A stretch of 64,000 bases of DNA, taken from JACCVL01 sp963704295. GTDB lineage: Bacteria; Actinomycetota; Actinomycetes; Propionibacteriales; Nocardioidaceae. Under the pieces are notes generated by a model. The model saw nothing but the letters and a program-made list of their open reading frames with translations, made no database searches and was not told the origin of the DNA. Where the stretch lies: NCBI GenBank assembly GCA_963704295.1, contig OY969884.1:2728001-2792000 (forward strand). The letters run 5' to 3'. Positions 28,603 through 37,249 of this stretch are shown piece after piece (the stretch's first letter is position 1; the number at the start of each line of letters is the position of its first letter). Position numbers and translations under genes: made by a program.

Positions 28603-29601
28603 ATGGCGCCGGCGCACGAACCCGACGACGGGTCACCTGACCGCCTGCGCGAGGCCGGCGACCGGATCCAGACCCTGCTCGAGGCCAGCGCGGCCGGGGG
28701 CGCGGTGGCGCGCGAGCGCGCAGAGGAGCTGGTGCGGCTGGTGGCCGACCTGTACGGCGCCGGGCTGGAGCGCATCCTCACCCTGCTCCGCGAGACCGGC
28801 CGGCTGGACGACGAGCTGCTCGCCCGGCTCGTCGGCGACGACCTGGTGGCGAGCCTGATGCTCGTGCACGGCCTGCACCCGCACGACGTCACCACCCGGG
28901 TCGAGGCCGCGTTGGACAGCGTGCGTCCCTACCTCGGCTCGCACGGCGGCGACGTGGAGCTGCTCGGCGTCGGTGCCGACGGGGTGGTGTCGCTGCGCCT
29001 GCTCGGCAGCTGCGACGGGTGCCCGTCGTCGTCGGTGACGCTGAAGCTGGCCGTGGAGGGTGCGGTCGAGGCGGCCGCGCCCGAGGTCACGTCCATCCAG
29101 GTGGACACCGGCGGGGCGACCGGCGCCGAGACCGGCGGACCGCTGATCTCGGTCGACTCGTTGCGGATGCGGCTGGCGGACGGTGCGTCCACCGGGCCGG
29201 ACGACGACACCACGTGGGAGCCGGTGCCGGAGCTCGCCGGCCTGACCGTCGGTGAGCTGGCCGGCTTCGCGGTGGCCGGGCTGAACGTGTTCGGCTGCCG
29301 GATCGGATCCGACGTGCTGGTCTTCCGGGACCGCTGCGCCCGCTGCGAGCAGAGCTTCGCCGGTGCCTCCCTGGCTCGCCGGCTCGGCGGCGGCACCGAC
29401 GCGCCGCTGCTGCGCTGCCCCACCTGCCAGACCCACTACGACGTGCGGCACGCCGGCGTCGCCGTCGACGGCCAGCCGGTGGCGGCGGCTGCCGACGGTG
29501 TCCCGATCGATGGGGCACAGCGGCTGCACCTGGACCCGTTCCCGGTGCTGGTTCGCGACGGCGTGCTCAGCGTGGCGATACCGGCGGGAGTCCCCACATG
29601 A
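28603..29601 (+). CDS. NifU-domain/CxxC iron-sulfur protein of hydrogenase island (HhyE/HucE-like)
   Basis: Protein of 332 residues. A helical N-terminal part (about residues 10-90) precedes a NifU C-terminal domain at about 95-170 with the cluster-binding CDGCPSSSV (Cys137, Cys140). A C-terminal part has two CxxC pairs, Cys245/Cys248 and Cys272/Cys275, with His278 close by, like a rubredoxin or degenerate Rieske domain. Proteins with this layout sit next to actinobacterial hydrogenase genes, where they have been proposed as electron-transfer partners (HhyE/HucE). Here it could move electrons from HhyS towards quinone or help build Fe-S clusters. It starts nine bases after hhyL and overlaps the next gene by four bases. 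Confidence 0.82.
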   Translation: MAPAHEPDDGSPDRLREAGDRIQTLLEASAAGGAVARERAEELVRLVADLYGAGLERILTLLRETGRLDDELLARLVGDDLVASLMLVHGLHPHDVTTRVEAALDSVRPYLGSHGGDVELLGVGADGVVSLRLLGSCDGCPSSSVTLKLAVEGAVEAAAPEVTSIQVDTGGATGAETGGPLISVDSLRMRLADGASTGPDDDTTWEPVPELAGLTVGELAGFAVAGLNVFGCRIGSDVLVFRDRCARCEQSFAGASLARRLGGGTDAPLLRCPTCQTHYDVRHAGVAVDGQPVAAAADGVPIDGAQRLHLDPFPVLVRDGVLSVAIPAGVPT

Positions 29602-30260
29602 GCAATCCCGGCTCGGCGTTCGCCACCCTGCGCCGGATCACCACCGAGCGACCGCAGCCTCAGGTCGGGGAGCGGTGCGAGATGTGCGCCGAGCCGATCT
29701 CCGAGTCGCACCAGCACGTCGTGGACCTGGAGAGCCGGGCGCTGATGTGCACCTGCCGCGGCTGCTACCTGTTGTTCACCGCGCAGGACGCCCAGCTGCG
29801 GTACCGCGCGGTGCCGGACCGATACCTGCACGTCCCGGACTTCGTCCTCGGCCCCGGCCAGTGGGACGCGCTGGAGATCCCCGTCGGGCTGGCCTTCTTC
29901 TTCCGCAACTCACGTCAGGACCGCACGATCGCGTTCTACCCCGGCCCGGCCGGTGCGACCGAGTCCGAGCTCCCGCTCGACGCCTGGCAGACCGTGCTGG
30001 CCGCCAATCCGGTGCTCAGCGAGCTCGCCGCCGACGTCGAGGCGCTGCTCATCAGGATGCCGGGCCGGGACGCAGCGGCCGGCGCCCGTGCCTCCTGTCA
30101 CGTGGTGCCGATCGACGCCTGCTACGAGCTGATCGGTCGGCTGCGCCGGGTCTGGCGCGGCTTCGACGGTGGCAGCGACGCACGGGCCGAGCTGACCGCC
30201 TTCTTCGACCTCGTGCACAAGCGCAGCCGTCCGGCTCGGAACGCCGGGGGCGCGGAATGA
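29598..30260 (+). CDS. DUF5947 family protein, hydrogenase-associated
   Basis: Protein of 220 residues matching, as far as I can tell, the DUF5947 family that accompanies actinobacterial hydrogenase genes. Its function is unknown. The N-terminal 60 residues have a putative metal site of five Cys, CEMC (27-30) and CTCRGC (51-56), with His residues between them. The rest is mixed alpha/beta, ending in a Glu/Arg-rich helix. The order of Cys motifs suggests zinc or an Fe-S cluster. Its start overlaps the preceding stop (ATGA), and the next gene overlaps its own stop the same way, so stoichiometric expression with the hydrogenase is expected. Confidence 0.75.
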   Translation: MSNPGSAFATLRRITTERPQPQVGERCEMCAEPISESHQHVVDLESRALMCTCRGCYLLFTAQDAQLRYRAVPDRYLHVPDFVLGPGQWDALEIPVGLAFFFRNSRQDRTIAFYPGPAGATESELPLDAWQTVLAANPVLSELAADVEALLIRMPGRDAAAGARASCHVVPIDACYELIGRLRRVWRGFDGGSDARAELTAFFDLVHKRSRPARNAGGAE

Positions 30261-30898
30261 CCGACCTGAGCTTCTCGGTCGTCGACGTGTTCGCCGAGCC
30301 CTACGCGGTGACGCCGCAGCTGACCGCCCGGCTGCGGATCGAGGAGAGCACCGGGGCGGTGGTGCATGCGATGGCGCTGCGCTGCCAGGTGCGGATCGAC
30401 GCTCAGCGGCGCCGGTACTCCGCCGACGAGGAGCCGGGGCTGCTGGACCTGTTCGGCTCCCGGGAGCGCTGGAGCGACACGCTGCGGCCGTTGCTGTGGA
30501 TGCAGGCCGAGACGATGGTGCAGGGCTTCACCGCGGTGACCGAGGTCGACCTGGCGCTGCCCTGCACCTACGACTTCGAGGTGACCGGCTCCAAGTACCT
30601 GCACGCCCTGCGGGAGGGCACGGTGCCGCTGCGGCTGCTCTTCACCGGAACGGTCTTCACCAAGGGCAGCACCGGCTTCGGAGTGGAGCAGGTCCCGTGG
30701 GACCGGGAGGCGACCCACGACCTGCCGGTGGGTGTCTGGCAGGACATGCTCGACCACTACTTCCCGGGGTCGGGGTGGTTGCGTCTCGACCACGACACGA
30801 TGCAGGCGCTCGCGCGGTTCCGCGCGACAGCAGGGCTGACCACCTGGGAGGCCACGCTGGAGGCGCTGCTGCACCGGGCCGGGGAGGGCGTGCCGTGA
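30257..30898 (+). CDS. DUF6084 family protein, hydrogenase-associated
   Basis: Protein of 213 residues that appears to belong to DUF6084, another uncharacterised family linked to group 1h hydrogenase clusters. It has no signal peptide, membrane segment or Cys-rich motif. The first half reads like beta strands (VVHAMALRCQVRIDAQRRRY, DLALPCTYDFEVTGSKYL) and the second contains VPLRLLFTGTVFTKG and a Trp-rich segment PVGVWQDMLDHYFPGSGWLRL. The composition suggests a soluble structural or assembly partner rather than a redox protein. It is coupled to both neighbours by four-base overlaps. Confidence 0.72.
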   Translation: MTDLSFSVVDVFAEPYAVTPQLTARLRIEESTGAVVHAMALRCQVRIDAQRRRYSADEEPGLLDLFGSRERWSDTLRPLLWMQAETMVQGFTAVTEVDLALPCTYDFEVTGSKYLHALREGTVPLRLLFTGTVFTKGSTGFGVEQVPWDREATHDLPVGVWQDMLDHYFPGSGWLRLDHDTMQALARFRATAGLTTWEATLEALLHRAGEGVP

Positions 30899-32298
30899 GC
30901 GCCGACGCCGGCTCCGACCTCGACCTCGACCTCGCGCGCACGGTCGCGGACGCCGTGCTCTACGAGGGGTACCTGCTGTACCCGTACCGCGCGTCATCGC
31001 GGAAGAACCAGGTCCGCTGGCAGTTCGGTGTCCTCGGCCCCCCGGGTGCGGCCGCGGCCGGAGTCGGCGAGGAGTCCGGGATGGCGGCGGAGGTGCTGCT
31101 GCAGGGCTCGGACGAGTCGGTGGTCACGGTCCGGCTGCGCTTCCTGCAGCTCCAGGTCCGGGAGGCGCAGGTGGCCGGGACCGGTGGCTTCACGCCCGTG
31201 CCGCAGCTCACCGTGGGAGACACGAGCTGGCTGACCTGGGACGAGGCGGTGGAGCACGAGCTGACCCTGCCGGCCTTCCGGCTCGGGGCCGGCGAGACCG
31301 CGGTCCCGGTCGAGCTCGAGGGCGGCGAGGAGGTCGAGCGGCTCGACGGCCAAAACCGGCTGGTCCGCCGGCGCTGGCCCCTGGCCGCCGAGGTCCGTGT
31401 CAGCCGCACGGTCGACGGCGGGGTGAGCCGGCTTCGGCTGGCCGTCGACAACGTCGCCGATGCCGCCTCCGACAAGGACGACGCGATCCGGCGCTCGTTC
31501 ATCGGTGCGCACCTGCTGCTGACGGTCGAGGACGGCACGTTCGTCTCGTTGCTGGAACCGCCCGCCCAGCTGGCCGCGGCGGCGGCCCGGTGCGAGCAGC
31601 GGCGCTGCTGGCCGGTCCTCGCCGGGCGGGCCGGTGGTGACACCGGCCCGGTGGTGCTGGCCTCGCCGATCATCCTGTACGACCACCCGGAGGTGGCCGA
31701 GCAGAGCGCCGGCGCGCTGTTCGACTCGACCGAGATCGACGAGATCCTCACCTTGCGGGTGATGACGCTGACCGAGGAGGAGAAGCAGCAGGCCCGGGCC
31801 ACCGACCCCAAGGCGGCGCAGATCATCGACCGCTGCGACCAGATGACGCCCGAGCAGCTCCAGCAACTGCACGGCATCCTGCGCGACCCTGGCCTGGCGC
31901 TGGATGCCGACGCCGAGCTCGACCTGTCCGGCGGTCTCGGCTTCGACGACGAGGTGCCGTGGTGGGACCCGGCCGTGGACGGCAGTGTCCAGCCGGACCG
32001 GGACGTGGTCATGATCGGTGGCGTCCCGGTCTCCGGCGGCAGCCGGGTGCGCATCCACCCGCGTCGGCGAGCCGACGCCCAGGACCTGTTCTTCGCCGAG
32101 CAGGAGGCGCGGGTCACCGCCGTGCACTCCGACGTCGACGGCAACACCCACGTCGCCGTCGTGCTCGCCGACGACCCGGCCGCCGACCTGCACGACTGGT
32201 ACGGCCGGTACCTCTACTTCGCACCCGACGAGCTCGAGCCGCTTGCCACGGACCTCGCGCCCGACCCGCACACCGACGACCGGAGGGAGGACCTCTGA
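30895..32298 (+). CDS. Large conserved hypothetical protein of hydrogenase island
   Basis: Soluble protein of 467 residues that I do not recognise by name. It opens with VLYEGYLLYPYRASSRKNQVRW, followed by a long beta-rich domain (about residues 40-280) and a helical linker with EEKQQARATDPKAAQII. The C-terminal domain (about 385-450) contains GSRVRIHPRRRADAQDLFFAEQ and DLHDWYGRYLYFAPDELEPL. The last part reads like a small KOW/SH3-type barrel. The GTG start overlaps the DUF6084 stop, so it is part of the same transcript. The conserved position inside hydrogenase clusters suggests a role in assembly or in holding the enzyme complex, not a redox role, since Cys is scarce. Confidence 0.68.
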   Translation: MSADAGSDLDLDLARTVADAVLYEGYLLYPYRASSRKNQVRWQFGVLGPPGAAAAGVGEESGMAAEVLLQGSDESVVTVRLRFLQLQVREAQVAGTGGFTPVPQLTVGDTSWLTWDEAVEHELTLPAFRLGAGETAVPVELEGGEEVERLDGQNRLVRRRWPLAAEVRVSRTVDGGVSRLRLAVDNVADAASDKDDAIRRSFIGAHLLLTVEDGTFVSLLEPPAQLAAAAARCEQRRCWPVLAGRAGGDTGPVVLASPIILYDHPEVAEQSAGALFDSTEIDEILTLRVMTLTEEEKQQARATDPKAAQIIDRCDQMTPEQLQQLHGILRDPGLALDADAELDLSGGLGFDDEVPWWDPAVDGSVQPDRDVVMIGGVPVSGGSRVRIHPRRRADAQDLFFAEQEARVTAVHSDVDGNTHVAVVLADDPAADLHDWYGRYLYFAPDELEPLATDLAPDPHTDDRREDL

Positions 32299-32417
32299 TG
32301 GAGACACTCGGCAAGCTGACGGCGCTGTTGCTCGGCGCCGGTGTTCTGGGAGCGGTGATCATCGGCCTGCGCTCGGCGCCGGACATCAAGCGCTATCTGA
32401 AGATCCGCCAGATGTGA
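32298..32417 (+). CDS. 39-residue single-pass membrane protein (DUF6893-like)
   Basis: Very small protein with one hydrophobic helix (residues 8-24, LTALLLGAGVLGAVIIG) and a basic tail (PDIKRYLKIRQM). It resembles the DUF6893 family of small proteins. The ATG overlaps the preceding stop codon by one base (TGATG), so it is translated through coupling. No hydrogenase subunit in this island has a membrane segment, so this protein is a plausible membrane tether or quinone-site partner. That is an inference from position and topology only. Confidence 0.68.
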   Translation: METLGKLTALLLGAGVLGAVIIGLRSAPDIKRYLKIRQM

Positions 32418-32469
32418 CCGTGCACCGATCTGACCGCGTACTGCCCACCGGCGACGGAGGAGAGACGAC

Positions 32470-32670
32470 ATGACCAGCACCCCGGGCGAGCACCTGGGCG
32501 AGGAGCCGCAGGAGGAGCGCGGCGCCCCCGGCTCCCGCGACACCGGCAGCGACGAGCCGGGCGGCGGTCCGGTCGACCGGCCGTCGGACAGCCCCGACGA
32601 GGAGACCGACACCTCGGTCAACCCGCAGGGAACAGACGAGTCGCCGGACCTGCCCAGCGGACACGGCTGA
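32470..32670 (+). CDS. 66-residue acidic, disordered protein
   Basis: Small protein rich in Glu, Asp, Pro, Gly and Ser and almost without hydrophobic residues, so probably unfolded. No family is recognised. GGAGGAGA at 32457-32464 gives a strong ribosome site five bases before the ATG, which supports real expression. It lies between the small membrane protein and the maturation protease. Its role is unknown. Confidence 0.55.
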   Translation: MTSTPGEHLGEEPQEERGAPGSRDTGSDEPGGGPVDRPSDSPDEETDTSVNPQGTDESPDLPSGHG

Positions 32671-32696
32671 CCCAGGAGGAGCGGGAGATCGACGAC

Positions 32697-33194
32697 ATGT
32701 CCGGTGGTGTGCTGGTGGCCGGGATCGGCAACCTCTTCCTCGGCGACGACGGATTCGGTCCCGAGGTCGCCCGCCGGCTGACCGCTGCCCCGGACCCGCT
32801 GCCGGACCGGGTCCGGGTGGTCGACTACGGCATCCGCGGGGTGCACCTCGCCTACGACCTGCTGGAGGGTGTGGAGGCGCTGGTGCTCGTGGACGCCCTG
32901 CCGGGCGACCGGCCGCCGGGCACGGTCACCGTGCTCGCCGTCGACCGCGACGACGTCGCAGCCGCCGCGTCGCCGGGAGGCGTCGACGCGCACGACCTGC
33001 ACCCGGCCGCGGTGCTCGCCGACGTGCAGCGGATGGGCGGACGGCTGCCGCCGACGTACGTGGTCGGGGTGCAGCCGGCCGACCTGGAGGAAGGGATCGG
33101 CCTGTCACCGCCGGTCGCCGCCGCCGTGGACGAGGCGGTGGCGGCCGTGCACCGGCTGCTCTCCGAGCGGGTGGGGGTCCAGCCATGTGCCTAG
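32697..33194 (+). CDS. Hydrogenase maturation protease
   Basis: Endopeptidase of 165 residues of the HybD/HupD family. It cuts the C-terminal tail from the large subunit after nickel has been inserted, allowing closure of the active site. Conserved features are VAGIGNLFLGDDGFG at the N-terminus, with the nickel-sensing acidic residues, VVDYGIRGVHLAYDLL, and VLVDALPGDRPPG. Its likely substrate is the 22-residue tail of HhyL after His574. The stop codon overlaps hypC1 by ten bases. The start at 32697 has GGGAG about nine bases upstream. Confidence 0.92.
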   Translation: MSGGVLVAGIGNLFLGDDGFGPEVARRLTAAPDPLPDRVRVVDYGIRGVHLAYDLLEGVEALVLVDALPGDRPPGTVTVLAVDRDDVAAAASPGGVDAHDLHPAAVLADVQRMGGRLPPTYVVGVQPADLEEGIGLSPPVAAAVDEAVAAVHRLLSERVGVQPCA

Positions 33195-33436
33195 GCATCC
33201 CGGGACGGGTCGTGGAGCTGGTCGAGGGCTACGCCGACCAGCTGGCGCTCGTCGACGTGGTCGGGGCACGTCGCCGGGTCAACGTCGGCATGCTCGACGA
33301 GCCACCGGCGCCGGGGCAGTGGGTTCTGATCCATGTCGGGTTCGCCGTGGAGGCCGTCGACGCCGACACCGCCGCCAAGGCGCTGGCCGGGCTGCAGATG
33401 ATGGGCAGCGGAGAGCCGACCGAGGAGCGAGCGTGA
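33185..33436 (+). CDS. hypC: Hydrogenase assembly chaperone HypC, copy 1
   Basis: Chaperone of 83 residues. The N-terminal MCLGIPGRVVEL has the essential Cys2 that binds iron carrying CN and CO together with HypD, and then docks on the large subunit. The C-terminus has the typical WVLIHVGFAVEAVDADTA. It overlaps the protease gene and hypF. A second HypC copy lies at 35781, so the two may serve different steps or different hydrogenases. Confidence 0.92.
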   Translation: MCLGIPGRVVELVEGYADQLALVDVVGARRRVNVGMLDEPPAPGQWVLIHVGFAVEAVDADTAAKALAGLQMMGSGEPTEERA

Positions 33437-35769
33437 CGGCGGCCCCCGCCTCGATCCGGTGCCGGGTGCGTGTCACCGGGGTGGTGCAGGGGGTCGGCTT
33501 CCGGCCGTTCGTCTATGTCACGGCCACCCGGCTCGGCCTGTCCGGCGCGGTGCGCAACGACTCCGCGGGCGTGCTGGCAGAGGTCGAGGGTCCGGCGGAC
33601 GCGGTCGAGCGCTTCGTCGCTGCGATGAGCGCGGGGGCGCCACCGCTCGCCGACGTGCAGCGGGTGGAGGTGGAGCAGATTGCCGCCCAGACCACCGTCG
33701 GCTTCCGGATCGAGGAGTCGGCCCGCGCCGGCGGCGGTCGCACCCTGGTCGGCGCCGACGTGGCGACCTGCGCCGACTGCGCGGCCGAGCTCGTCGACCC
33801 CGCGGACCGACGGCACCGGCACCCGTTCATCTCCTGCACCTCGTGCGGTCCGCGGTTCACCATCATCACCGGGCTGCCGTACGACCGGCCCCAGACCACG
33901 ATGGCTGGGTTCTCGATGTGCGATCGATGCCGGGCGGAGTACTCCGACCCGACCGACCGCCGGTTCCACGCCCAGCCGATCGCCTGTCACGACTGCGGCC
34001 CGCGCCTCGAGCTGGTACCGGTGGCAGGGTCGCCGGTCGAGGGCGCCGACGCCGTCGCGGCCGCCCGGCGGATGCTCGCGGGAGGCCGCATCCTCGCCGT
34101 CAAGGGCCTCGGCGGCTACCACCTGGCCTGCGACGCCGGCAACGACGAGGCGGTGCGCGAGCTGCGCCGGCGCAAGCAGCGCGGGGACAAGCCGTTCGCC
34201 GTGCTGGTGGCGGACGCGGCCGCGGCGCGGTGGTTCGCCGAGGTCGACGACACCGAGCGCGAGCTGCTCGAGAGCCCGCAGCATCCGGTGGTGCTGCTGG
34301 CCAAGCGGTCCGACGGGGCCCCAGGGGCGCCGGAGCTGTCGACCGCCGTGGCACCGGGCAACCCCGACCTCGGCCTGCTGCTGCCGTACACGCCGCTGCA
34401 CCGGCTGCTGCTCGGACTGCCGGGTGACCCCGCGGGGCCCGAGGCGCTGGTCCTGACGTCGGGGAACCTGGCGGGTGAGCCGCTGTGCTACGACGACGAG
34501 GACGCCCGGGCCCGGCTGGCTCCGCTCGTCGACGGCTGGCTCCTGCACGACCGCCCGATCCACGTGCCCTGCGACGACGCGGTCACCCGGCTGGTGGACG
34601 GGGTGGAGGTGCCGGTGCGTCGCTCCCGTGGCTACGCACCGGTGCCGATCGCGCTGCCGTTCGACGTGCCGGCGACGCTCGCCGTCGGCGCCGACCTGAA
34701 GAACACCTGCTGCGTGGCCGAAGGCCGGTACGCCTGGCTGAGCCAGCACATCGGGGACATGGACGACCTGGCGACCCTCGACGCCTTCGACGCGGCCGAG
34801 CGACATCTGCGCGAGCTCACCGGCGTCGAGCCGGCGCTGCTGGTCGCGGACGCGCACCCCGGCTACCGCTCGGCCGACTGGGCCCGCCGGCACCGTGCGC
34901 ACCGGCCGCTGGTCACGGTGCAGCACCACCACGCCCATGTCGCGGCGGTGATGGCCGAGCATGGGCTGGACGGCCGCGAGCCGGTGATCGGCGTCGCCTT
35001 CGACGGCACCGGCTACGGCACCGACGGGGCGATCTGGGGTGGCGAGGTGCTGGTCGCCGACTACAAGGGCTTCACCCGCGCGGCGCATCTCGGGTACGTC
35101 GGCCTGCCCGGTGGCGACTCCAGCGTGCACCGGCCGTACCGGATGGCGCTGGCGCACCTGGCCGCCGCCGGCGTGGCCTGGAAGCCGGGGCTGCCGCCGG
35201 TGGACGCGTGCCCGGCCGAGGAGTTGCGGGTGCTGAGGCACCAGGTGGACACCGGCTTCGGCTGCGTTCCGACGTCGAGCATGGGCCGGCTGTTCGACGC
35301 CGTGTCGGCGCTCGCCGGCGTCCGGCAGGTGGTGGACCACGAGGCGCAGGCGGCGATCGAGCTCGAGGGCCTGGCCCGGCACGCGGCCACGACCGGCGCC
35401 GGCCCCCAGGTCGGCTACACCTTCGACGTGCGGGCCGGCACCGGCTCCGCGCCGGACGTGGTCGACCCCGGCGGCGTGGTCCGCGCCATCGCTCGGGACG
35501 TGTCCCGGGAAGTGCCGGCCGACTCCATCGCCGCCGGCTTCCACGCCGCGGTGGTGACCGCCGTGCATGACGTCGCCACCCGGGTGCGGGACCGCACCGG
35601 CGTCAGCACCGTCGCGCTGGGCGGTGGCTGCTTCGGCAACGCCCTGCTGCTCTCTGACACCCGTCGCCGGTTGCGGGCCGCCGGTTTCCGGGTCTTGTGC
35701 CCGCACCACCTCCCACCCAACGATGGGGGCATCGCTCTCGGGCAGGTCCTCGTCGCCGCTGCCAGCTGA
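33433..35769 (+). CDS. hypF: Carbamoyltransferase HypF
   Basis: Large maturation enzyme of 778 residues that uses carbamoyl phosphate and ATP to make the CN ligands of the active-site iron, handing the carbamoyl group to HypE. The order is as in the family: acylphosphatase domain (RVTGVVQGVGFRPFVY, about residues 10-90), two zinc-finger segments (CADC...CTSC and CDRC...CHDC, about 112-190), a YrdC-like domain (KGLGGYHLACDAGNDEAVRELRRRK), and the Kae1-like carbamoyltransferase domain (QHHHAHVAAVMAEHGL, GVAFDGTGYGTDG, LGGGCFGN). GTG at 33433 overlaps the hypC1 stop by four bases. Carbamoyl phosphate supply is central metabolism. Confidence 0.95.
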   Translation: MTAAPASIRCRVRVTGVVQGVGFRPFVYVTATRLGLSGAVRNDSAGVLAEVEGPADAVERFVAAMSAGAPPLADVQRVEVEQIAAQTTVGFRIEESARAGGGRTLVGADVATCADCAAELVDPADRRHRHPFISCTSCGPRFTIITGLPYDRPQTTMAGFSMCDRCRAEYSDPTDRRFHAQPIACHDCGPRLELVPVAGSPVEGADAVAAARRMLAGGRILAVKGLGGYHLACDAGNDEAVRELRRRKQRGDKPFAVLVADAAAARWFAEVDDTERELLESPQHPVVLLAKRSDGAPGAPELSTAVAPGNPDLGLLLPYTPLHRLLLGLPGDPAGPEALVLTSGNLAGEPLCYDDEDARARLAPLVDGWLLHDRPIHVPCDDAVTRLVDGVEVPVRRSRGYAPVPIALPFDVPATLAVGADLKNTCCVAEGRYAWLSQHIGDMDDLATLDAFDAAERHLRELTGVEPALLVADAHPGYRSADWARRHRAHRPLVTVQHHHAHVAAVMAEHGLDGREPVIGVAFDGTGYGTDGAIWGGEVLVADYKGFTRAAHLGYVGLPGGDSSVHRPYRMALAHLAAAGVAWKPGLPPVDACPAEELRVLRHQVDTGFGCVPTSSMGRLFDAVSALAGVRQVVDHEAQAAIELEGLARHAATTGAGPQVGYTFDVRAGTGSAPDVVDPGGVVRAIARDVSREVPADSIAAGFHAAVVTAVHDVATRVRDRTGVSTVALGGGCFGNALLLSDTRRRLRAAGFRVLCPHHLPPNDGGIALGQVLVAAAS

Positions 35770-35780
35770 AGGAGCTCGTC

Positions 35781-36110
35781 ATGTGTCTCGCCGTACCCGG
35801 CAGGGTCGTCTCGCTCGCCGAGCGGGACGGCACCACGATGGCCGACGTCGACTTCGGGGGGGTGCGCAAGGACGTCTGCTGCCAGTACGTCCCGGAGGTC
35901 GCCATCGGTGACTACGTGATGGTCCACGTCGGGTTCGCGATCCAGATGCTCGACGAAGCATCGGCACTGCAGACGCTCGCCGAGTTCGACAACCTCGGGA
36001 TTCTCGAGGAGGAGTTCGGCGACCAGTTCGCGCTGGCGGCCAAGCAAGCCGGAATGGCCAACCCCACCACGGGCAACGGGGATCGACACGAGGGGAACGG
36101 AGAAGGCTGA
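35781..36110 (+). CDS. hypC: Hydrogenase assembly chaperone HypC, copy 2
   Basis: Second HypC family protein, 109 residues, longer than copy 1 by a C-terminal tail of about 25 residues (FGDQFALAAKQAGMANPTT...). MCLAVPGRVVSL carries the essential Cys2, followed by the unusual VCCQYVPEVAIGDYVMVHVGFAIQ with an extra Cys pair. AAGGAG lies six bases upstream of the ATG. Its last base is the first base of hypD, so it is tightly coupled to hypD and probably forms the HypCD scaffold complex. Confidence 0.9.
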   Translation: MCLAVPGRVVSLAERDGTTMADVDFGGVRKDVCCQYVPEVAIGDYVMVHVGFAIQMLDEASALQTLAEFDNLGILEEEFGDQFALAAKQAGMANPTTGNGDRHEGNGEG

Positions 36111-37249
36111 TGAAGTATCTCGACGAGTTCAGCAACCCCGAGCTGGCGCACAAGCTGCTCGAACAGATCGACGCGGCGACCACGGGGGAGTGGGCCATGA
36201 TGGAGGTCTGCGGCGGTCAGACGCACTCCATCATCAGGCACGGCATCGACCAGCTCCTGCCGGACGGGATCGAGCTGATCCACGGACCGGGCTGTCCGGT
36301 GTGCGTCACTCCGCTGGAGATGATCGACAAGGCGCTCGCGATCGCCGAGCAGCCAGGAGTGATCTTCTGCTCGTTCGGCGACATGCTGCGCGTCCCAGGC
36401 AGCAGCAAGGACCTGTTCCGCATCAAGAGTGCCGGCGCGGACGTGCGCGTCGTCTACTCACCGCTGGACGCGCTCAACCTGGCCAGGGACAACCCGGACA
36501 AGCAGGTGGTCTTCTTCGGCATCGGGTTCGAGACGACGGCGCCCGCCAACGCGATGACGGTCTATCAGGCGCAACGGCTCGGGATCACGAACTTCTCGCT
36601 GCTGGTGTCACACGTGCTGGTGCCGCCGGCGATCGCCGCGATCATGGAGTCCCCGACCTGCCGCGTCCAGGCCTTCCTGGCCGCCGGGCACGTCTGCAGC
36701 GTGATGGGAACGGCGGAGTACCCGCCGCTGGCGGAGAAGTACGAGGTGCCGATCGTGGTGACCGGCTTCGAGCCGCTGGACATCCTCGAGGGGATCCGGC
36801 GCACGGTGCTGCAGCTCGAGTCCGGCCGGCACGAGCTGGAGAACGCCTACCCTCGCGCGGTCCGTGACGAGGGCAACCCGGCGGCGATGGCGATGCTCGC
36901 CGACGTCTTCGACGTCACCGACCGCACCTGGCGCGGGATCGGCATGATCCCGGGCAGCGGCTGGCGGCTGTCCGAGCGCTATGCCGACTTCGACGCCGAG
37001 CAGCGCTTCTCGGTCACCGGCATCAACACCGCCGAGTCCACCATCTGCCGTTCCGGCGAGGTGCTGCAGGGACTGATCAAGCCGCACGAGTGCGCCGCGT
37101 TCGGCAAGGAGTGCACGCCGCGCAACCCGCTCGGCGCGACGATGGTCTCGTCGGAGGGCGCCTGCGCCGCCTACTACACCTACCGACGGATGGACCTCCC
37201 GGTGGTGCAGCCGGACGAGACCCCGGTGGGGGCGGGCGACCGTGGCTGA
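36110..37249 (+). CDS. hypD: Hydrogenase formation protein HypD
   Basis: Fe-S scaffold protein of 379 residues on which the Fe(CN)2CO unit is built together with HypC and HypE. Conserved features are MMEVCGGQTHSI with the active-site Cys (about residue 39), HGPGCPVCVTPLEMID, FCSFGDMLRVPGS, and FFGIGFETTAPANA. The C-terminal Cys cluster (CRSGEVLQGLIKPHEC, CTPRNPLGATMVSSEGAC) binds the 4Fe-4S cluster. The ATG overlaps the hypC2 stop by one base and the hypE start lies inside the gene end, so hypC2-hypD-hypE are a translational unit. Confidence 0.96.
   Translation: MKYLDEFSNPELAHKLLEQIDAATTGEWAMMEVCGGQTHSIIRHGIDQLLPDGIELIHGPGCPVCVTPLEMIDKALAIAEQPGVIFCSFGDMLRVPGSSKDLFRIKSAGADVRVVYSPLDALNLARDNPDKQVVFFGIGFETTAPANAMTVYQAQRLGITNFSLLVSHVLVPPAIAAIMESPTCRVQAFLAAGHVCSVMGTAEYPPLAEKYEVPIVVTGFEPLDILEGIRRTVLQLESGRHELENAYPRAVRDEGNPAAMAMLADVFDVTDRTWRGIGMIPGSGWRLSERYADFDAEQRFSVTGINTAESTICRSGEVLQGLIKPHECAAFGKECTPRNPLGATMVSSEGACAAYYTYRRMDLPVVQPDETPVGAGDRG

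Noticed and set aside
36110..37249. Extra hydrogenase accessory gene antisense to hypD
   Set aside because: The antisense frames have no motif support, while hypD has all its conserved Cys motifs.
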